This document shows positions 33,510 through 42,884 of a DNA stretch of 64,000 nt, in pieces (position 1 is the first letter of the stretch; each line of letters begins with the position of its first letter). The translations under genes were made by a program, and so were the position numbers. Source of the stretch: Candidatus Auribacterota bacterium (GTDB taxonomy: Bacteria > Auribacterota > Tritonobacteria > UBA1439); the NCBI GenBank assembly GCA_026392015.1, contig JAPLCW010000123.1:1-64000 (forward strand), read 5' to 3'. A model generated the notes under the pieces. It was given only the letters and a program-made list of their open reading frames with translations. It searched no databases and was not told the DNA's origin.

Positions 33510-34883
33510 GTGAAAATATCCGTTGTCATACCGGTGTATAACGAGATCAACACCATTGGGGCGGTGATCGAGAGGGTGAGGAACGTCCCCCTCGACAAGG
33601 AGATCATCGTCGTTGATGACTGTTCCACCGATGGGTCTCGCGAGGAGATCAAGATGCTCTCCGCGCGGATTCCCTCCCTCAAGGCCTTTTTCAAAGACCG
33701 CAACGAGGGCAAGGGGGCGGCCCTGCGCGACGGCTTCAAGCAGGTGTCGGGCGATATCGTCATTGTCCAGGACGCGGATCTGGAGTATTACCCCGAGGAG
33801 TATCCGAAGTTGATCGAGCCGATCGTCATGGGAAAGGCCGACGTGGTGTACGGCTCCCGCTTCCTCGGGACACACCGCGTCTTCACCTTCTCCCACTATG
33901 TGGGGAACAAGATCCTTAATCAGATGACCAATCTGCTCTACAATTGTATCTTCACGGATATGGAGACATGCTATAAGGCGTTCCGCGCCGATATTATTCA
34001 GCACCTCACCCTGCGTTCGAAGAGCTTCGGATTCGAGCCGGAGTTCACGGCGAATGTGATGAAGCGGGGCTACAAGGTATACGAGGTCCCCATTTCCTAT
34101 GACGGGAGATCATACACAGAGGGGAAAAAGATCACCTGGAGAGACGGATTCGTCGCGCTCTACTGGCTCTTGCGATGCAGATTCGAGTCGATGGACGTGG
34201 GTAAGGAAGCGCTCCTGAGGATGGAGACGGTGGAGAGGTACAACGACTGGATATTCGAGCGGGTCACGCCGTGGCTCGGCGACCGGATTCTGGAGGTGGG
34301 CGCCGGCGTGGGAGCGCTCACACGGAAACTTGTGGGCAAGCCGCACGTCATCGCATCGGACCCCTCCGATGATTACGTGCAGGCGCTGCGCAAGAAAGTT
34401 GTGGAGAGCGACAGGCTGAGGGTGGTGACCTATGACCCCCAGAGGAACGACGCGGTCCAATTCAGCGGAGAGAAGCTGGATACCGTTCTCTGCGTGAATT
34501 TGCTTGAGCATCTGGAGGATGATGACGCTGCGCTGCGCTGCTTCCACCAGACCCTCATCCCCGGCGGACGTTGTGTGCTCCTCGTCCCTGCGTGCAAGAG
34601 ACTTTTCAGCAGGATGGATTCCGCGATGGGGCATCACCGCCGCTACTCGAAACGAGAGCTCGCTCAAAAGATTGAGGCCGCCGGTTTCACTCTCGAATAT
34701 ATCAGGTTTTTTAATCTTCTCGGCGCGCTTGGCTGGTTCGTCAACGGGAAGATTCTTCGGAGGAGGATGCTCCCGAGGAATCAGATGAGGATCTTCAATC
34801 TCTGTGTGCCGCTGTTGAAGATCGAGAACTGCCTGCGGCTTCCCTTCGGCCTTTCCCTCCTCGCAGTGGGCAAGAAAGAGTGA
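33510..34883 (+). CDS. GT2 glycosyltransferase fused to SAM methyltransferase
   Basis: The 457-aa protein joins two domains. Residues 1-225 are a DPM1-like GT-A glycosyltransferase (VVIPVYNE at 5-12, VVDDCSTDGS at 34-43, QDADLEYYPEEYP at 87-99, GRSYTEGKKI near 199-208). Residues 240-457 are a class I methyltransferase (LEVGAGVGAL at 261-270, LCVNLLEHLEDDDA near 327-340, GHHRRYSKRELA near 374-385). There are no obvious membrane helices. It starts with GTG 33510 after an AAGAAGG site. The methyltransferase half is paralogous to the protein at 15465. The fusion suggests that one chain transfers a sugar to a lipid carrier and methylates the same or neighbouring molecule. Confidence 0.85.
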   Translation: MKISVVIPVYNEINTIGAVIERVRNVPLDKEIIVVDDCSTDGSREEIKMLSARIPSLKAFFKDRNEGKGAALRDGFKQVSGDIVIVQDADLEYYPEEYPKLIEPIVMGKADVVYGSRFLGTHRVFTFSHYVGNKILNQMTNLLYNCIFTDMETCYKAFRADIIQHLTLRSKSFGFEPEFTANVMKRGYKVYEVPISYDGRSYTEGKKITWRDGFVALYWLLRCRFESMDVGKEALLRMETVERYNDWIFERVTPWLGDRILEVGAGVGALTRKLVGKPHVIASDPSDDYVQALRKKVVESDRLRVVTYDPQRNDAVQFSGEKLDTVLCVNLLEHLEDDDAALRCFHQTLIPGGRCVLLVPACKRLFSRMDSAMGHHRRYSKRELAQKIEAAGFTLEYIRFFNLLGALGWFVNGKILRRRMLPRNQMRIFNLCVPLLKIENCLRLPFGLSLLAVGKKE

Positions 34884-34929
34884 GCAGGCTCCAGGCCCCC
34901 TTCCGCCGGAGGGGGTAGATTTGTAATGC

Positions 34930-35355
34930 CGCAGTTTCGTTGGGGTCTTCTGACTTTGTTTGGATATACAGATTCTTATTATGGCTCTCTTTCATTCTGT
35001 GTGGGTGCAGTACATTCTCCTCCCCCCTTCGGAGGGGGAGGGGATAAAGATATTTACCCACACAAAGTGGAAGAGAACCCTTATTATAAACACGGATTAA
35101 CACTGTGGGAGCGGCTTCCCACCGCGATAATCGGGGCAAGATGCCCCTCCCCCAATTGAATCACCTGAGACAATCCGTGTTCATCCGTGGTTTATATACC
35201 AGGACTTTCCCCGTTTTTTTAAAAAAGATTAATAGCTCACCGCAAAGGCGCAGAGCACGCAAAGAGCGATCGCAAAGAATAATTCATACTAGCCTGGCTC
35301 TCTGCATGATCTATCATCTCTGCGTCCTCCGCGTCTCCGCGGTGGAATATATGAT
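34930..35355. repeat. R5 and R6 repeats in a gene-free stretch
   Basis: This part holds hairpins with CTCCCCCTTCGGAGGGGGAGG type arms, an R5 segment (AATCCGTGTTCATCCGTGGTT near 35170) and an R6 palindrome at 35237-35350. In R6, CACCGCAAAGGCGCAGAGCACGC is mirrored by CTCTGCGTCCTCCGCGTCTCCGCGGT. The stretch 35356-35475 shows nothing recognisable. No credible gene was found between 34884 and 36209. Confidence 0.65.
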
Positions 35356-35475
35356 CTCTTCTTTTTCCAAACTTGGAGTAGTACAGATGCCATATTTTGT
35401 ATCTGTCGGGTAATTACCCGTAATGAATTTAGTGCTCAATATTTTGGGGAATCTCCTGGTTTATATACCCCTGTA

Positions 35476-35694
35476 CTACTGTAGTGTTTCATAATTACAG
35501 TGCATAATTCATGTCATTGCGAGGAGCGTAGCGACGAAGCAATCCGCGAAGCGTCGCGAGCCCCGAAATATTCAGGGCGTGGCGATCTATCGTAGATCCC
35601 AAGCTTCGCTCGGGACGACCCGTCGGGTCGGATTGCTTCGCTTTCGCTCACAATGACAAATTAATGCTCACTATTTCTGAGACACTACACTACT
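35476..35694. repeat. R2 MITE-like element, copy 3
   Basis: A 219-bp copy with TGTAGTGTTTCA and TGAGACACTACA ends. CTAC occurs as a direct repeat at both borders, suggesting a short target duplication. It has the same inner fold as the 4509, 14977 and 42885 copies. Confidence 0.85.
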
Positions 35695-35754
35695 AACCTC
35701 AAGAATGTTGTTTTTGGGCAAAGATTTTTACTTTTAAATCTGTAACTTATTGTT

Positions 35755-35900
35755 TCGCAGTAGGGTGCTTTATCTGTGTTCATCCGCAGTTATCTGTGTG
35801 TATCTGTGGTGAGTGTTAAAGCTTCAATGTGCATCACTGATGAGCACGGATATATCACAGATGCGCACAGATAGATTTGGCTGCGGCCTATGGCCGCGCT
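35755..35900. repeat. R5 palindromic repeat
   Basis: TTATCTGTGTTCATCCGCAG on the left is mirrored by GATGAGCACGGATATATCACAG on the right. It lies between an R2 and an R1 element in the 1.3-kb gene-free gap. Confidence 0.65.
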
Positions 35901-35926
35901 GTGTAACTGACGCGTTACGTAGATTC

Positions 35927-36085
35927 GTAATGCATCACTTATGGGTGGTACATTGCTGAATATGTCATTCCTGTGAAAGCAGGAATCCAGGTTTCATACT
36001 GGATCCCCGCTCGAGTTTACACTGAGCGCAGTCGAAGTGCCGGGATGACAAGTAAAAGGGATACCACCCATAACTGACGCGTTAC
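35927..36085. repeat. R1 MITE with 8-bp target duplication and tandem remnant
   Basis: The 159-bp element has R1 ends and is flanked by GTAGATTC on both sides (35919-35926 and 36086-36093). Immediately left of the first octamer are 15 bp identical to the element's own right end (TAACTGACGCGTTAC). So a second R1 copy once lay in tandem and was lost except for its tip. The mRNA start of the downstream TPR gene must lie in or after it. Confidence 0.9.
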
Positions 36086-36209
36086 GTAGATTCCCGATAT
36101 TTCGTTGCCCCGGCACGCTCCAGGGTGTAGAATGGGCGCTCGGGTGGTTAAGCGGCAGTGAAGCGGCTGTGGAACCGTCCCCTCGATGTTGTGGAGCAGC
36201 GAGATTCTG

Positions 36210-38381
36210 ATGAAACGGTATATAGTTACAGGAATTATCTTCATCCTCTGTCTCCTCATCTCCGGATGCGGGAAGAGGGAGGAGAGGCACTACGAATTGG
36301 CGCTCCGGTACAAGGAGAGCGGCGATTACGACAAAGCGATCGGCGAGCTCCAGGCTGCGATCAAGCTAAACCCCCGATTTGAGAAGGCGTACAACCAACT
36401 CGGTGTCCTCTATGGGAGGGTTGCCCTTTATGACAAGGCGGCGGAACAGTTTAAGAAGGCTGCGGAGATCAACCCGGAATTTGCCACCGCACACTATAAT
36501 CTCGGTGTCCTCTATCAATCCCACCTGAACCGTCCCGCGGATGCCGTGTCCGCATACCGTCGCTACCTCGCCCTCACTCCCGGGGGACAGAAGGCGGAGT
36601 CGGTGAAGCGGATCATCCAGAGCCTGGTGCAAGACGCCGGCGTGCGGAGCGCCCTCGGCGACTCCGCGGAGGAGCTCCAGCTCGTTGCGAAGGGATTCGA
36701 GGAGAAGGGCGAGTACGAGAAGGCTGTCGAGGCGTACGGGAAGGCGGTGGCCAAGGAGCCTCGCTCCGCTTCCCGTGCACACCTCCAGATGGCGAAAATT
36801 TATGAAGAGAAGCTCGACAAGTCCGCGGAGGCGCTGAGACAGTACCAGGCCTACCTCGACGCGAACATCAATGCACCCGACGCGGCAGAGGTGATGGCAA
36901 GTGTGGCGCGGCTGCGGGGGAAGGTCGCACCGCCGCCCACTCCCGCCGTCGCTGTCTCCGATGTGCTCGCGCAAGCGGAGCGACTGCTCAAGGAGAAAGA
37001 CGCGGCCCACGCAGTCGAGATCCTGCTCAAGGCGCGCGATGCCTTGCCGGACGACGACCGTATCCACGATCTGCTCGCGGAGGCGTACACGAGCTCGGGT
37101 GATCTCCGGGGGGCGGAGAGCGAGTATGAGTGGCTGAAGAGCCACCAGCGCGATTTTGCCTATGCGAAGGAGCTCGTCGCAACGTACCGTTCCCTGGGGG
37201 AAGAATCCCTCAAGGCGGACAAATATTCCGAGGCCGAGGAGCAGTTCCTCAAGGCGCTTGATCTTTCTCCTCAGGATGGGGCTCTCCACTGGGGATTGGC
37301 GCGCGCGCTCGCCGGCGGCGACAAGTTTCAGAGAGCCCTCGGAGAAGCATCGATTGCGCGAAATCTTCTCCCCGGGGAGGTGAGCGACAGTTCCATTGCG
37401 GATCTCCATCTTTCCCGCGCCCGCTTCCTGATGAGTCAGGGGCAGTATGACAGCGCCGCGGGAGCGCTGGAGGAGGCCAGGAGGCTGCGTCCGGAACTCG
37501 ACCTGTCGCGGGAAATGGCGGATCTCTCCGAGGGGCAGGCGCAGGCGGCGCAACGCGAGGGGAATCTCGGAGTCGCCGAGCAGGGCTACCTGAGGGCGCT
37601 CAAGCTCGACCCGAAGCGCATCGCCCTGCGCGCAGAACTCGCCACGGTGTATGAGCAACTCGGGAGGTATGACAAGGCGCTCGTTGAGCTCGAGAAGGTT
37701 GCAGAGGGAGGAGAAGACGGCGCATCCGCCTACAAGGAGATAGCAAGGATCTACGAAACCTACAAGGGGGACAATGCGAAGGCGACTGCCAGCTACCGCA
37801 AGTACCTCGCGGCGAAGCCAAAGGCCGAGGATGCGAAGTCTATCGAGAAGAAGCTGAAAACATCGGAGCACGAGAAGGAGCAGATCGTCCATTACGAGCA
37901 GGAGGTTGTGCGCAAGCCGTCGAGCGCCCCCAACTATTACAACCTCGGAATTCTTCTCCAGCGTCAGGACAAGTACCGCGAGGCGATCGATGTCTACCGG
38001 AAAGCCCTGGCACTGGAGCCGGCGAATGCGCAGATTCACTTCAATCTCGCCTATAGCTACGACCGGTTGAAAATGTACGAGGAGGCGATAAGCGAGTACC
38101 GTAAGGCGATCCAGTGCAAGCCCGACTACCTGAAGGCATACAGCAATCTCGCGGCGATATACAAGGACAAGAAGTGGTATGGAAAAGCCATCGCCATGTT
38201 CGAGAAGGCCCTCACGATCGACCCGAACTACGCACACGCCCATCTCGGCCTCGGCTCCATTTATGCCGAGGGACTCAGGGACCGGCAGAAGGCGATCTTC
38301 CATTATAAGCAGTATCTTCGACTCCAACCGGATGGGCCCTACGCACCCCAGGTGCGCGCATGGCTCGGGGGGAAGGCATGA
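36210..38381 (+). CDS. Large TPR lipoprotein
   Basis: The 723-aa protein has a lipoprotein signal ending LLISGC (Cys20), so it should be lipid-anchored in the envelope. About seventeen tetratricopeptide units follow over nearly the whole length, e.g. HYNLGVLYQ (unit 3) and the regular block YNLGILLQRQDKYREAIDVYRKAL near 570-593. Such TPR solenoids are protein-interaction scaffolds. ATG 36210 starts the signal peptide; an upstream in-frame start at 36186 would spoil it. Its stop overlaps the next gene, also a lipoprotein, by 4 bp (ATGA), so the two probably act in one complex. No catalytic motif is visible. An antisense frame of similar length is a codon-bias shadow. Confidence 0.85.
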   Translation: MKRYIVTGIIFILCLLISGCGKREERHYELALRYKESGDYDKAIGELQAAIKLNPRFEKAYNQLGVLYGRVALYDKAAEQFKKAAEINPEFATAHYNLGVLYQSHLNRPADAVSAYRRYLALTPGGQKAESVKRIIQSLVQDAGVRSALGDSAEELQLVAKGFEEKGEYEKAVEAYGKAVAKEPRSASRAHLQMAKIYEEKLDKSAEALRQYQAYLDANINAPDAAEVMASVARLRGKVAPPPTPAVAVSDVLAQAERLLKEKDAAHAVEILLKARDALPDDDRIHDLLAEAYTSSGDLRGAESEYEWLKSHQRDFAYAKELVATYRSLGEESLKADKYSEAEEQFLKALDLSPQDGALHWGLARALAGGDKFQRALGEASIARNLLPGEVSDSSIADLHLSRARFLMSQGQYDSAAGALEEARRLRPELDLSREMADLSEGQAQAAQREGNLGVAEQGYLRALKLDPKRIALRAELATVYEQLGRYDKALVELEKVAEGGEDGASAYKEIARIYETYKGDNAKATASYRKYLAAKPKAEDAKSIEKKLKTSEHEKEQIVHYEQEVVRKPSSAPNYYNLGILLQRQDKYREAIDVYRKALALEPANAQIHFNLAYSYDRLKMYEEAISEYRKAIQCKPDYLKAYSNLAAIYKDKKWYGKAIAMFEKALTIDPNYAHAHLGLGSIYAEGLRDRQKAIFHYKQYLRLQPDGPYAPQVRAWLGGKA

Positions 38382-40204
38382 AAAAAATCTCGCGCAGGCG
38401 GCTCGGTGACTCTGCGGCGCGGTACGCGATCGCGTGTTCCCTCATCGGATTTATGGCGCTCCTGCCTTCCTGTGGAAGGCAAGAGACTGACGTAGGGAAG
38501 GCAAAGAAGGGTGTAGTCAAACACTACCGCCTCGCCACGGACAAGTATCGCGCGGGAGACTTTGACACCGCGATCACCCTGTATGAGAAGGTGCTCCAGC
38601 TCGACCCGTCGTTCTCCGATGCGCATCTCGACCTGGGGATAATTTATGATGATTATCGCGGCGACAAGGGGAAGGCAATCGAGCACTACAAGGAGTACCT
38701 CCGTCTGGAGCCGAAGTCGGAGAAGGCCGAGATGGTCAACCGGTGGATCCGGCACGCCGAGGAAGAGGGACTCTCGCAGGCGTCCGCTGCGCCAACGGCC
38801 GCCTCGAAGCGGGCCGAAGGAACGCAGGAGCAGATCGATCTCAACCGGGCGAGGGAGGAGATGGAAAGCCTGAAGGCTGAAAATGAGGCGTACCTCAGGA
38901 CGGTGACAGTGCTCCGTGAGGAACTCGCTCAGATCAGGCAGACGAAGGAGGGGAGGGCGGCGGAGGGAAAAGTCGCCGCGGCGGGTAATGAGGGGAAAGA
39001 GAGTGCAGAGGCAAGGGATAAGCTGGTCGCCCTGACCCAATCGTGGGAGAGCGAGAAAACGCAGCTCTGGGATAAATACAGGAAAGAGACGGGAGAGTTC
39101 GACAGGACAATTCAGGTCTTGAAACGTGAGATTGAGGATCTGCGGGCAAAGAAGGAATCGAGCGATGAAGCGCTCAAGAAGGCCCAGGGGATGATCGGGA
39201 GCCTGCAGAAATCGCCCTCGCAGATAAAGGGCCCACCACCGCCACCCGAACCGGTTCAGCAGAAGCTCGTCCTCATGAATGAACGGATTGGAGAGCTCGA
39301 ACGGGAAAAGGCGCTGTACCTCAAGGATAACAAAGCGCTCCTGTCGCGGCTCAAGAACTCAGAGAAAGAGCTTGAGTCTCAGCACGCCGTGGCGACGCAG
39401 GCTCAGCCTCAGATGGAATCGCAGCAACGCCTCGCCGCCGCAAAGGCCGATGCGGAAAAGGAGAAGCAGGAACGGGAACAGACGTACGAGAAGAAAATTA
39501 TAGAGTTGAACGGTGCCCTGGCGCAGCAGAAGGCGTCCTACGAAAAGCAGCTTGCCGAGGCGAAGAGCGTAGCGTCCGGGACCGGGCGACAGGGTGTGCC
39601 CGTAGCGACGGTTGTCCCGGATCCCGCGCACATCCTCGCGAAAACAAAGGCTGATGCGGAGAGAGAAAAGGAGGAGCTGACACGCTCCTACGAGAAGAAA
39701 ATCATCGATCTCCAGGGCGCTCTGGGGAGAGACAGGATCGCCATGCAGCGGGAACTTGCCACGACGCGGCAGGAGTTTAGCGTCCTCAAAAGCCAGATGG
39801 AAAGAAACAAGGAGACTGCCGGGAAGACGGAACAGGCCCGGACGGGGGTAGTCGAACGAGTCAGGGAACAGTCGAAGAGGGAGAAGGACGAAATGGAGCA
39901 ACGGTTCCAGAGGGAAAGGGCCGTCCTCCTCGCAAGACTCGAGGCGGCGGGAAAGAAGGCTCCCGCGCCGCAGGCTCAATCCGCCCCTCCCGAGGTCCGG
40001 CGCACCGCCGCGGCGCCCCCAAAAATAGCCGCACCGACTCCCCGTGTGCGGCGTTACCAGGTTATGAAGGGGGACTCATTGCGCTCGATTGCGTTACGCT
40101 TCTATGGAAACACCGACCGATGGAGAGCGATCTACGACGCAAACCGCGCAACGCTCTCCAGCGTCAACGACGTCCGCCCCGGGAAAATATTGATAATTCC
40201 GTAG
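38378..40204 (+). CDS. TPR, coiled-coil and LysM lipoprotein
   Basis: The 608-aa protein begins with a basic stretch and a hydrophobic segment ending LLPSC (Cys32), a plausible lipobox. Two TPR-like units (50-125), long charged coiled coils (160-540) and a C-terminal LysM domain (YQVMKGDSLRSIALRFYGNTDRWRAIYDANR near 560-590) follow. LysM binds peptidoglycan. The coiled coil contains an internal duplication: KADAEKEKQ...YEKKIIELNGAL near 350-380 and KADAEREKE...YEKKIIDLQGAL near 425-455. The ATG overlaps the upstream TPR gene by 4 bp and is preceded by GGGGGGAAGG. The pair could bridge membrane and cell wall, perhaps organising an envelope machine, but no partner is identified. Confidence 0.85.
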   Translation: MKKISRRRLGDSAARYAIACSLIGFMALLPSCGRQETDVGKAKKGVVKHYRLATDKYRAGDFDTAITLYEKVLQLDPSFSDAHLDLGIIYDDYRGDKGKAIEHYKEYLRLEPKSEKAEMVNRWIRHAEEEGLSQASAAPTAASKRAEGTQEQIDLNRAREEMESLKAENEAYLRTVTVLREELAQIRQTKEGRAAEGKVAAAGNEGKESAEARDKLVALTQSWESEKTQLWDKYRKETGEFDRTIQVLKREIEDLRAKKESSDEALKKAQGMIGSLQKSPSQIKGPPPPPEPVQQKLVLMNERIGELEREKALYLKDNKALLSRLKNSEKELESQHAVATQAQPQMESQQRLAAAKADAEKEKQEREQTYEKKIIELNGALAQQKASYEKQLAEAKSVASGTGRQGVPVATVVPDPAHILAKTKADAEREKEELTRSYEKKIIDLQGALGRDRIAMQRELATTRQEFSVLKSQMERNKETAGKTEQARTGVVERVREQSKREKDEMEQRFQRERAVLLARLEAAGKKAPAPQAQSAPPEVRRTAAAPPKIAAPTPRVRRYQVMKGDSLRSIALRFYGNTDRWRAIYDANRATLSSVNDVRPGKILIIP

Positions 40205-40212
40205 GAAGAAAA

Positions 40213-40440
40213 CAGCATTAAGGATTAAGCCCTAAGGATTAAGCAAGAACTGCGCTCATTGCGTGGTATTCCCGCAGTTATACGGGGGTGGTCATTCCCG
40301 CGGAAGCGGGAATCTAGCGTAAAACCTGGACTCCTGCTCGAGTTTACACTGAGCGCAGTCGAAGTGCAGGAGTGACATTCCCCCCAAGAACTGATTCATT
40401 ACATTGCTTAATCCTGAATCCTTAATCCTGAATCCTGTGG
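40213..40440. repeat. R9-like and R1-like repeats
   Basis: TTAAGGATTAAGCCCTAAGG (40215 on) is mirrored by TTAATCCTGAATCCTTAATCC (40407 on). Between them is an R1 interior block (CATTCCCGCGGAAGCGGGAATC, GAGCGCAGTCGAAGTGCAG). This is one palindromic family holding another in its loop. Confidence 0.65.
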
Positions 40441-40444
40441 TTTT

Positions 40445-41113
40445 ATGCTCCGAACCAGATCCTCTTTCGTAATCTCGCTTCTCTTCTGGGCGATCATGAT
40501 GTGCACCCTGGTGGCCAGGCACCATGCCCTCGCGGGCAACGGGGCGCCGCTCGGATTATTCGCAGCCATCAGGAACCCGTTCGCCGCGGATACCTGGTAC
40601 GCTATTTTTCGCAACCAGGATAAATTGGGATATGGGGAGACAAAGGTATCCGGGGATGTGGCGGGAGAGGCGGTTATATACAGGGTCGATCTCTATGTCA
40701 GGTTGCGCCTCCCGGAGGAGTTCTCCGTGCTGGGTGATATCAGCCTGCGCGATCCGGGCGGCATCGGTCATTTCTCGCTCCAGGCTCTTGGGGGTGGACG
40801 GAGGTTTTCCCTCAACGGCGAAATTCAGGGCGATGAGTGTCTCATAGAATATGATCTCGGGGATTCAGGCGGTGCGCCGGCGAGCATGAAGCTGAGTCTC
40901 CGCGGAATGGAGGGGAGAACGGCGATCCGCGACGAGGGCGAAGAGATCATGAATCTCAGGGGCGTTCTCAGTCCCGCCCGACGGTATCGGGTCTCCTCCC
41001 CATGGGGTGAACTGAAAGTGTGGATTGACGGGCGCGGGGTTCTGCTCCGCATGGATGCGCCCGGCGGGTTCACGATTATTCAAGAGCCGCGCACGCTCGC
41101 CAAGGAATGGTGA
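40445..41113 (+). CDS. Secreted protein of unknown function
   Basis: The 222-aa protein has an N-terminal signal-like hydrophobic stretch (8-30, with ARHHALA as possible cleavage site). A beta-rich domain follows (DTWYAIFRNQDKLGYGETKVSG, VDLYVRLRLPEEFSVLGDISLRD, ISSPWG-like VSSPWGELKVWIDGRGVLLRMDAP). The strand pattern and the closing DGRGVLLRMDAPGGFTI recall periplasmic proteins that read out a substrate property, but I do not recognise the family. No Shine-Dalgarno site precedes ATG 40445. It lies 1 kb upstream of an ABC exporter in the same orientation; a functional link is possible but the repeats between them make co-transcription uncertain. Confidence 0.65.
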   Translation: MLRTRSSFVISLLFWAIMMCTLVARHHALAGNGAPLGLFAAIRNPFAADTWYAIFRNQDKLGYGETKVSGDVAGEAVIYRVDLYVRLRLPEEFSVLGDISLRDPGGIGHFSLQALGGGRRFSLNGEIQGDECLIEYDLGDSGGAPASMKLSLRGMEGRTAIRDEGEEIMNLRGVLSPARRYRVSSPWGELKVWIDGRGVLLRMDAPGGFTIIQEPRTLAKEW

Positions 41114-41127
41114 AATGATAGTAACTG

Positions 41128-42120
41128 CGCAGAAGACAGAAGCCAGGAGCCAGAAGTCAGAATACAGAATTAAGGGTTAATGCAGTTACTTGAAGGGGTC
41201 AGCAAGCTACTGGAAGCTTATGTGCAATCCATTCTGGATTCTGGATCCTGGCTATCTGCATAGTTACAAATGATAGTAACCACGGATGAACACGGCAATT
41301 TAAAGTGCAAGGAGGCAATACTCAGTTTTTAATATCAAGCTTGCTGCTGTTATTTTAATCCGCATAATCCGCGGTTAAGAAGACGTTTAAAAGAATTCAA
41401 CCGCGGATTGGGCGGATTAGGCGGATTGGAAAAGGTGGAATGTATAGTAACCGCGTATGGACACAGATATGTACAGATTAACACAGGTGGTTCTCTTCCA
41501 CGTTGTGTGGGAAAATTTCTTATCCACTCCCCTCTGAAGGGGGAGGGCGACGGTGGGGGTGAGAAAAGGACAGAGGGGTCCCAGTGCAACTCCTTCTAAT
41601 CCAACATAGATCATCTCTGCATTTAAAATACCCCCCACCTTAATCTTTCCTTCGACAGGCTCCCCTCAAGGGGGGAGGAGAATGTAGCGCAGGAACACAA
41701 AATGGAAGAGACGCACACAGATAAATTGTAGTACTGGTTGGGATGGGGAGTGAACGGATGAACACGGCAGTTTAAAGGAGCGGAAGGTATTATTGGATAC
41801 TCCGCCGTTGTTTAATTATCCCCGTAGGGGCAGAATTCCATCCCGCTTAGCGGGATGGATGAATGCAAATTCTTGGATCTTGCTTTTTCGGTTGTCATTC
41901 CCGCGAAAGCGGGAATCCAGAAAAGCGACAACCAATAAGTAACTGGATCCCCGCTTTCGCGGGGATGACATATGCACGAGTGCAAAATTCAAGTCCGGCG
42001 AAGCGTGTAAATAGAAAGTGCCACGGGCTTGCCCGTGGGCATCTACATCCGCGTAATCTGCGTAATCCGCGGTTAAAAACGTATAACCAGTGAGATCGCT
42101 GAGGTAGTGTTTCAGTGTCC
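41128..42120. repeat. Gene-free repeat array (R7, R5, R4, R10, R1-like)
   Basis: About 1 kb without a gene. In order: an R7 block (41135-41275) containing a protein-like fragment at 41179-41262; an R10 segment shared with 41760, 44930 and 51490 (ACACGGCAATTTAAAG...GCTGTTATTTTAATCCGC); R4 palindromes (41350-41430); R5 (41445-41490); hairpins with CCCTTGAGGGGAGC-type arms; an R1-like palindrome (41893-41970); and a final R4 piece (42045-42075). Confidence 0.7.
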
Positions 42121-42155
42121 TCAGTGGTTAAAGGGTTGAAACTGTGGGGGAGACG

Positions 42156-42881
42156 ATGCTCGAACTGGTCGAGGTCTCGAAGAAATTCGGCGACACCCTG
42201 GCGGTGGACAGGCTGAGCCTCACTGTAGGGGCGGGCGAGTTTTTTGCGCTGCTGGGGCCGAACGCCGCGGGGAAGACCACGACGGTGAAGATGATCGCGG
42301 GGCTCCTCCGCCCGAACAGCGGCCGCATACGGATCGCCGGCAGCGACATCGTGCGGGACGGGACGCGTGCAAAATCCGCTCTGGGATACGTCCCCGATAT
42401 CCCATTCCTCTATGACAAACTCACCGCTGAGGAGACGCTCGATTTCGCGGCGGCCGTCTATGGCATGGGGGATGCAGAGGGGAAGCGCGCAAAGGAGGAA
42501 ATGCTCCTGCGGTTTGATCTCTTGAGGGAGCGCTCCATGCTCACCGAGGAGCTCTCGCATGGGCTGCGCCAGCGACTGGTGTTTGCCGTGGCGATGATTC
42601 ACAAGCCCCGGCTGATGCTTGTGGACGAGCCGTTCGTCGGCCTGGACCCCCGGAGCACCCGTTCGGTCAAGGATGCCTTGAAGGGGTGCGCCCGGGAGGG
42701 TGGGGCGGTTCTGATGTGTACCCACACACTCCCGGCGGCGGAGGAACTCGCGGACCGGATCGGGATCATCAGCCATGGGAGGCTCGTAGCCCTCGGGACA
42801 TTCAATGAAATCAAGAAGGCAGAGGGGCGAGAGGGGAGCCTCGAAGAGATTTTTCTCAAGGTGACCGCATCTAGCAGTTAG
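42156..42881 (+). CDS. ABC transporter ATP-binding protein (ABC-2 exporter type)
   Basis: The 241-aa ATPase shows Walker A GPNAAGKTT (34-42), a Q-loop region VPDIPFLYDKLTAEETL, a divergent signature LSHGLRQRL in place of LSGGQ, and Walker B LMLVDEPFVGLD with the catalytic glutamate. Then come the D-loop and a switch histidine in MCTHTL. Such signatures are usual for ABC-2/CcmA-type exporters. ATG 42156 is preferred over GTG 42144; GGGAG lies close upstream. It should energise the membrane protein encoded at 43176, with an R2 element inserted between the two. The cargo is unknown; the neighbouring envelope genes hint at a cell-surface substrate. Confidence 0.9.
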   Translation: MLELVEVSKKFGDTLAVDRLSLTVGAGEFFALLGPNAAGKTTTVKMIAGLLRPNSGRIRIAGSDIVRDGTRAKSALGYVPDIPFLYDKLTAEETLDFAAAVYGMGDAEGKRAKEEMLLRFDLLRERSMLTEELSHGLRQRLVFAVAMIHKPRLMLVDEPFVGLDPRSTRSVKDALKGCAREGGAVLMCTHTLPAAEELADRIGIISHGRLVALGTFNEIKKAEGREGSLEEIFLKVTASSS

Positions 42882-42884
42882 GGG

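Noticed and set aside
36366-38327. 653-aa open frame antisense to the TPR lipoprotein gene
   Set aside because: It mirrors the GC-biased third positions of the real gene. The protein is Leu/Arg-rich without motifs, and the sense frame has clear TPRs and a lipobox.
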